NCBI GenBank assembly: GCA_002691835.1
Contig: NZJA01000138.1
Coordinates: 1-9,494 of the forward strand
DNA length: 9,494 bases
Direction: 5' to 3'
Source: Planctomycetota bacterium
GTDB lineage: Bacteria > Planctomycetota > UBA8108 > UBA1146
In this document: piece after piece, positions 7,340-9,494 of the stretch
Layout of the letters: the number at the start of each line of letters is the position of its first letter
Position numbering within the stretch: position 1 is the stretch's first letter
The notes under the pieces: model-generated
The model's input: the letters and a program-made list of their open reading frames with translations, nothing else
The model's database searches: none
Told to the model about the DNA's origin: nothing
Position numbers and translations under genes: made by a program

Positions 7340-8194
7340 TTATTGGGAAGAAAAGGCCTCAATCCGCCGATGAACCGCATCGACGACTTCATGGGGAGTC
7401 GAGGTTCCCGCGGTGATCCCGACGTGCCCAAACCCCTGAAACCAGTCCGATTCCAACTGGTCCTCGTTCTCAATATGGTGAGCAGGCACCGACTTTTCCT
7501 GACACACCTCAAGCAACTTGCGGGTATTGGACGAGTTGTATCCCCCCACAACGATCATCAATCCTTGATTCAGGACTAACTCATCGGCCAATTCCTCGAC
7601 CGCGCTCTGTCGATCTTTGGTCGGTTTGCAGACGGTATCGACGAATTGGACTTCCATCTCCGGGAAACGCTCACGGATGACCTCCAGCAGTTGACGGGCG
7701 TCTCGAATCCGATGAGTGGTCTGGCAGACGACTCCAATCCGATCCCGATTCGCCAACTGATCGATGTCTTCCTCTGAGCCGATCACCGTAAACTCTTTGA
7801 GATCGCCGACGATTCCCCGGACCTCAACATGCTTTTGCTGTCCGAATACAACCGGATGCCAACCTTCATCGACCAGTTTTCTGACCGCAGTATGAACCCT
7901 TAGCACCAGGGGACAGGACGCATCAAAGACCTGATATCCCCTCGCTTCCAGTTCAACCTTGACACTCTCAGCTGTTCCATGAGCGGTGATCATGACGTTT
8001 CGGGAAGAAATCTCTTCGTCGATGGAATCGACGATCTGAACTCCATGAGCCTTCAATTTCGCAACCGTCTGTGGGTTATGAACCAGTTGACCAACGATGG
8101 TCAAATCTCCGGAGAAAGCCGGATCCAGAGCGGCCTCTATGGCGTCCCTGACCCCGAAGCAAGTGCCAAAAGCCTTGGCTCTGGTAATTTGCAT
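7340..8194 (-). CDS. ispH: 4-hydroxy-3-methylbut-2-enyl diphosphate reductase (IspH/LytB)
   Basis: A cytoplasmic iron-sulfur enzyme of 284 residues that makes isopentenyl and dimethylallyl diphosphate in the last step of the MEP pathway. The three cysteines that hold the Fe-S cluster are present: Cys12 (FGTCFGV), Cys94 (DASCPLV) and Cys189 (DTVCKPT). Substrate-pocket residues are also recognisable: His39 (QLVHNPQ), His72 (TAHGT), His122 and Glu124 (KHVEVRG, where the family usually has GHPEVxG), Thr159-Thr160 (CQTTHR), the NSSNT segment (220-224) and Ser265 in AGTSTP. Length is normal for a compact IspH. The start is supported by AGGAAG (8200-8205), 6 nt before the ATG. It appears to be transcribed alone: a gap of 240 bases separates it from the propeller gene and hutU diverges on the other side. 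Confidence 0.97.
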   Translation of the reverse strand: MQITRAKAFGTCFGVRDAIEAALDPAFSGDLTIVGQLVHNPQTVAKLKAHGVQIVDSIDEEISSRNVMITAHGTAESVKVELEARGYQVFDASCPLVLRVHTAVRKLVDEGWHPVVFGQQKHVEVRGIVGDLKEFTVIGSEEDIDQLANRDRIGVVCQTTHRIRDARQLLEVIRERFPEMEVQFVDTVCKPTKDRQSAVEELADELVLNQGLMIVVGGYNSSNTRKLLEVCQEKSVPAHHIENEDQLESDWFQGFGHVGITAGTSTPHEVVDAVHRRIEAFSSQ

Positions 8195-8199
8195 GGTGA

Positions 8200-8205
8200 C
8201 TTCCT
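8200..8205 (-). promoter_or_regulatory. Ribosome-binding site of ispH
   Basis: AGGAAG on the minus strand, 5-6 nt before the ATG at 8194. It supports that start. Confidence 0.7.
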
Positions 8206-8379
8206 GTTCAGATTGATCAGCACGACGATCGCTGCGGCTCCATTCGTATCCGCAATCTCAATATTGCCATTGTGACATATCCCCGGAAAGATTCGAGCAT
8301 TCTCAGATCGCCCCCCCACATGAGTGAACAGTTCTGTTTTGGTTGCATCCCCCCGATGGATCGAGTGTCATCGAGGATC

Positions 8380-8400
8380 GGCGAAAGGAACGCTTTCGCC
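8380..8400. promoter_or_regulatory. Perfect 8-bp hairpin before hutU
   Basis: GGCGAAAG (8380-8387) and CTTTCGCC (8393-8400) form a perfect inverted repeat with a 5-nt loop, 24 bases before the chosen hutU ATG. There is no T tract after it, so it is not a standard terminator. It could be an operator or a leader hairpin. If hutU starts at the upstream ATG (8356), the hairpin is inside the coding region. Confidence 0.45.
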
Positions 8401-8424
8401 CTTCAGTGGAAAGGCCTCTCCACC

Positions 8425-9494
8425 ATGTCTGTCAATCCTGATGCTGTGGGCTCTGCCCGCACCGTTCGAGCCCCACGTGGTCAGGAACTTTCCTGCTCCA
8501 GCTGGCTGACCGAAGCTCCTCTGCGAATGCTTATGAATAACCTCGACCCCGAGGTTGCTGAGGATCCTGACCGCCTCATCGTTTATGGCGGTTCCGGAAA
8601 AGCGGCTCGCAACTGGGACTGCTTTGAAGCCATCTGTAAAACGCTCCGCGAGATGGCCCCCGATGAAACTCTTCTGGTTCAGAGCGGTAAACCTGTAGGA
8701 GTTGCCAAAACCCATCCGGACGCTCCGCGGGTCCTGATTGCGAATTCAAATCTGGTACCTCGTTGGGGAACCATTGAAGAGTTCCGAAGACTCGAAGCCG
8801 AAGGCTTGATCATGTACGGTCAAATGACCGCCGGCTCCTGGATCTACATCGGAACTCAGGGAATCCTTCAAGGAACCTATGAGACTTTTGTAGAAGCGGG
8901 TCGCCAACACTTTGGAGGCGATCTCAAAGGCCGCTGGATTCTGACTGCTGGCCTTGGCGGGATGGGTGGAGCACAGCCTCTGGCTGCTTCGATTGCGGGT
9001 GCTGTATCACTGAATATCGAAGTCGATCCTGCACGCATCGAGCGCAGACTTGAAATGCGCTACCTCGACGAATCCTATGAAGATCTAGACGAGGCTCTTC
9101 AGCGCGTCCAAGAACTTTGTGATGCCGGCGAAGCTCGCTCAGTCGGAGTCTTGGGGAATGCTGCACAAATCGTCCCTGAGATTCTTCGCCGTGGCATCGT
9201 TCCCGATATGGTCACAGACCAGACCAGCGCCCACGATGCCCTCGATGGTTACATTCCAGATCAGGTCTCCTGTACCGAATCTGCACGTCTGCGAACCGAG
9301 GATCCTGCACGATATGAAGAGCTCTCCAAGGACTCGATGCGCCGTCACTGTGAAGCGATCATCGGGCTGATGAAGGCCGGATCGATTTGTTTCGACTATG
9401 GCAACAATCTCCGGGGACAGGCCCAGGACGCCGGTCTCGAAAATGCCTTCGATTACCCAGGTTTTGTTCCAGCTTACGTGCGCCCTCTTTTCTG
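8425..9494 (+). CDS. hutU: Urocanate hydratase (urocanase), N-terminal 356 residues, cut by window edge
   Basis: Urocanase adds water to urocanate to give imidazolone propionate, the second step of histidine breakdown, using tightly bound NAD+ in the cytoplasm. Family motifs are clear: [12 protein letters not shown] (13-24), [14 protein letters not shown] (33-46), [11 protein letters not shown] (54-64), [11 protein letters not shown] (83-93), [12 protein letters not shown] (104-115), [16 protein letters not shown] (131-146) and the NAD-binding glycine-rich [11 protein letters not shown] (175-185). The usual length is about 550 residues, so roughly a third, including the active-site cysteine region, is beyond the window. 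I chose ATG 8425 because homology begins within a few residues; the only purine-rich site, GGAAAGG (8408-8414), is a longish 10 nt upstream. An in-frame ATG at 8356 would add 23 residues without family resemblance. No other hut gene is in the window; they may follow to the right. Confidence 0.97.
   Translation, partial: MSVNPDAVGSARTVRAPRGQELSCSSWLTEAPLRMLMNNLDPEVAEDPDRLIVYGGSGKAARNWDCFEAICKTLREMAPDETLLVQSGKPVGVAKTHPDAPRVLIANSNLVPRWGTIEEFRRLEAEGLIMYGQMTAGSWIYIGTQGILQGTYETFVEAGRQHFGGDLKGRWILTAGLGGMGGAQPLAASIAGAVSLNIEVDPARIERRLEMRYLDESYEDLDEALQRVQELCDAGEARSVGVLGNAAQIVPEILRRGIVPDMVTDQTSAHDALDGYIPDQVSCTESARLRTEDPARYEELSKDSMRRHCEAIIGLMKAGSICFDYGNNLRGQAQDAGLENAFDYPGFVPAYVRPLF

Larger units (their letters stand above)
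8195..8424. other. Divergent intergenic region ispH/hutU
   Basis: These 230 bases must carry both promoters. Besides the hairpin at 8380-8400 there is a small palindrome AACAGTTCTGTT near 8329-8340 and two short runs of C's. I could not assign a confident -35/-10 pair or recognise a known histidine-regulator (HutC) site. Confidence 0.5.

Noticed and set aside
7126..7551. Minus-strand open frame of 141 residues overlapping the end of ispH
   Set aside because: About half lies inside ispH in another frame and the rest covers the leader of the propeller gene; no domain seen.
8137..8319. Minus-strand open frame of 60 residues upstream of ispH
   Set aside because: It overlaps the ispH start and ribosome-binding site in another frame and has no recognisable similarity.

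Overview
The window looks like chromosomal DNA of a free-living bacterium, most probably a member of the Planctomycetota. This is inferred from protein style, not from any marker gene. The evidence is a secreted sugar-dehydrogenase-like propeller followed by eleven Asp/Cys repeats of the 'DCNxNGIPDSC' kind and a dockerin-like tail ending in the pattern GPDPTADGLDC, a secreted FG-GAP/VCBS protein, and a trypsin-like protease with a small extra N-terminal domain. I see no phage, transposon, CRISPR array, tRNA or rRNA.

Layout: (1) 1-968, minus strand: a secreted HtrA-like serine protease whose 3' end lies outside the window. (2) 969-1266: a divergent gap without a convincing gene. (3) 1267-3570, plus strand: a secreted protein of 767 residues with FG-GAP calcium loops. 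Its stop overlaps the start of (4) 3570-4841, a dihydroorotase of the CAD/class I kind (pyrC). (5) 4842-4984: a convergent gap with a 17-bp tandem repeat and a perfect 15-bp bidirectional terminator hairpin. (6) 4985-7099, minus strand: the PQQ-sugar-dehydrogenase-like propeller with Ca-binding repeats and dockerin-like domain. (7) 7100-7339: its leader, with a near-perfect 20-bp palindrome and a good ribosome-binding site leading to an ATG that an in-frame TAG cuts off, plus a weak terminator for the next gene. (8) 7340-8194, minus strand: ispH, the last enzyme of the MEP isoprenoid pathway. (9) 8195-8424: a divergent gap with a perfect 8-bp hairpin. (10) 8425 to the right edge, plus strand: urocanase (hutU), cut off after 356 residues.

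The genes do not form one pathway. Three are housekeeping or catabolic enzymes (pyrimidine synthesis, isoprenoid synthesis, histidine breakdown) and three are exported proteins with calcium-loop or protease domains. The only clear translational coupling is between the FG-GAP protein and dihydroorotase, which is an odd pair. I do not see a clear new multi-gene system. The best leads are that coupling, the propeller-repeat-dockerin architecture with its unusual leader, and the protease's extra N-terminal domain.
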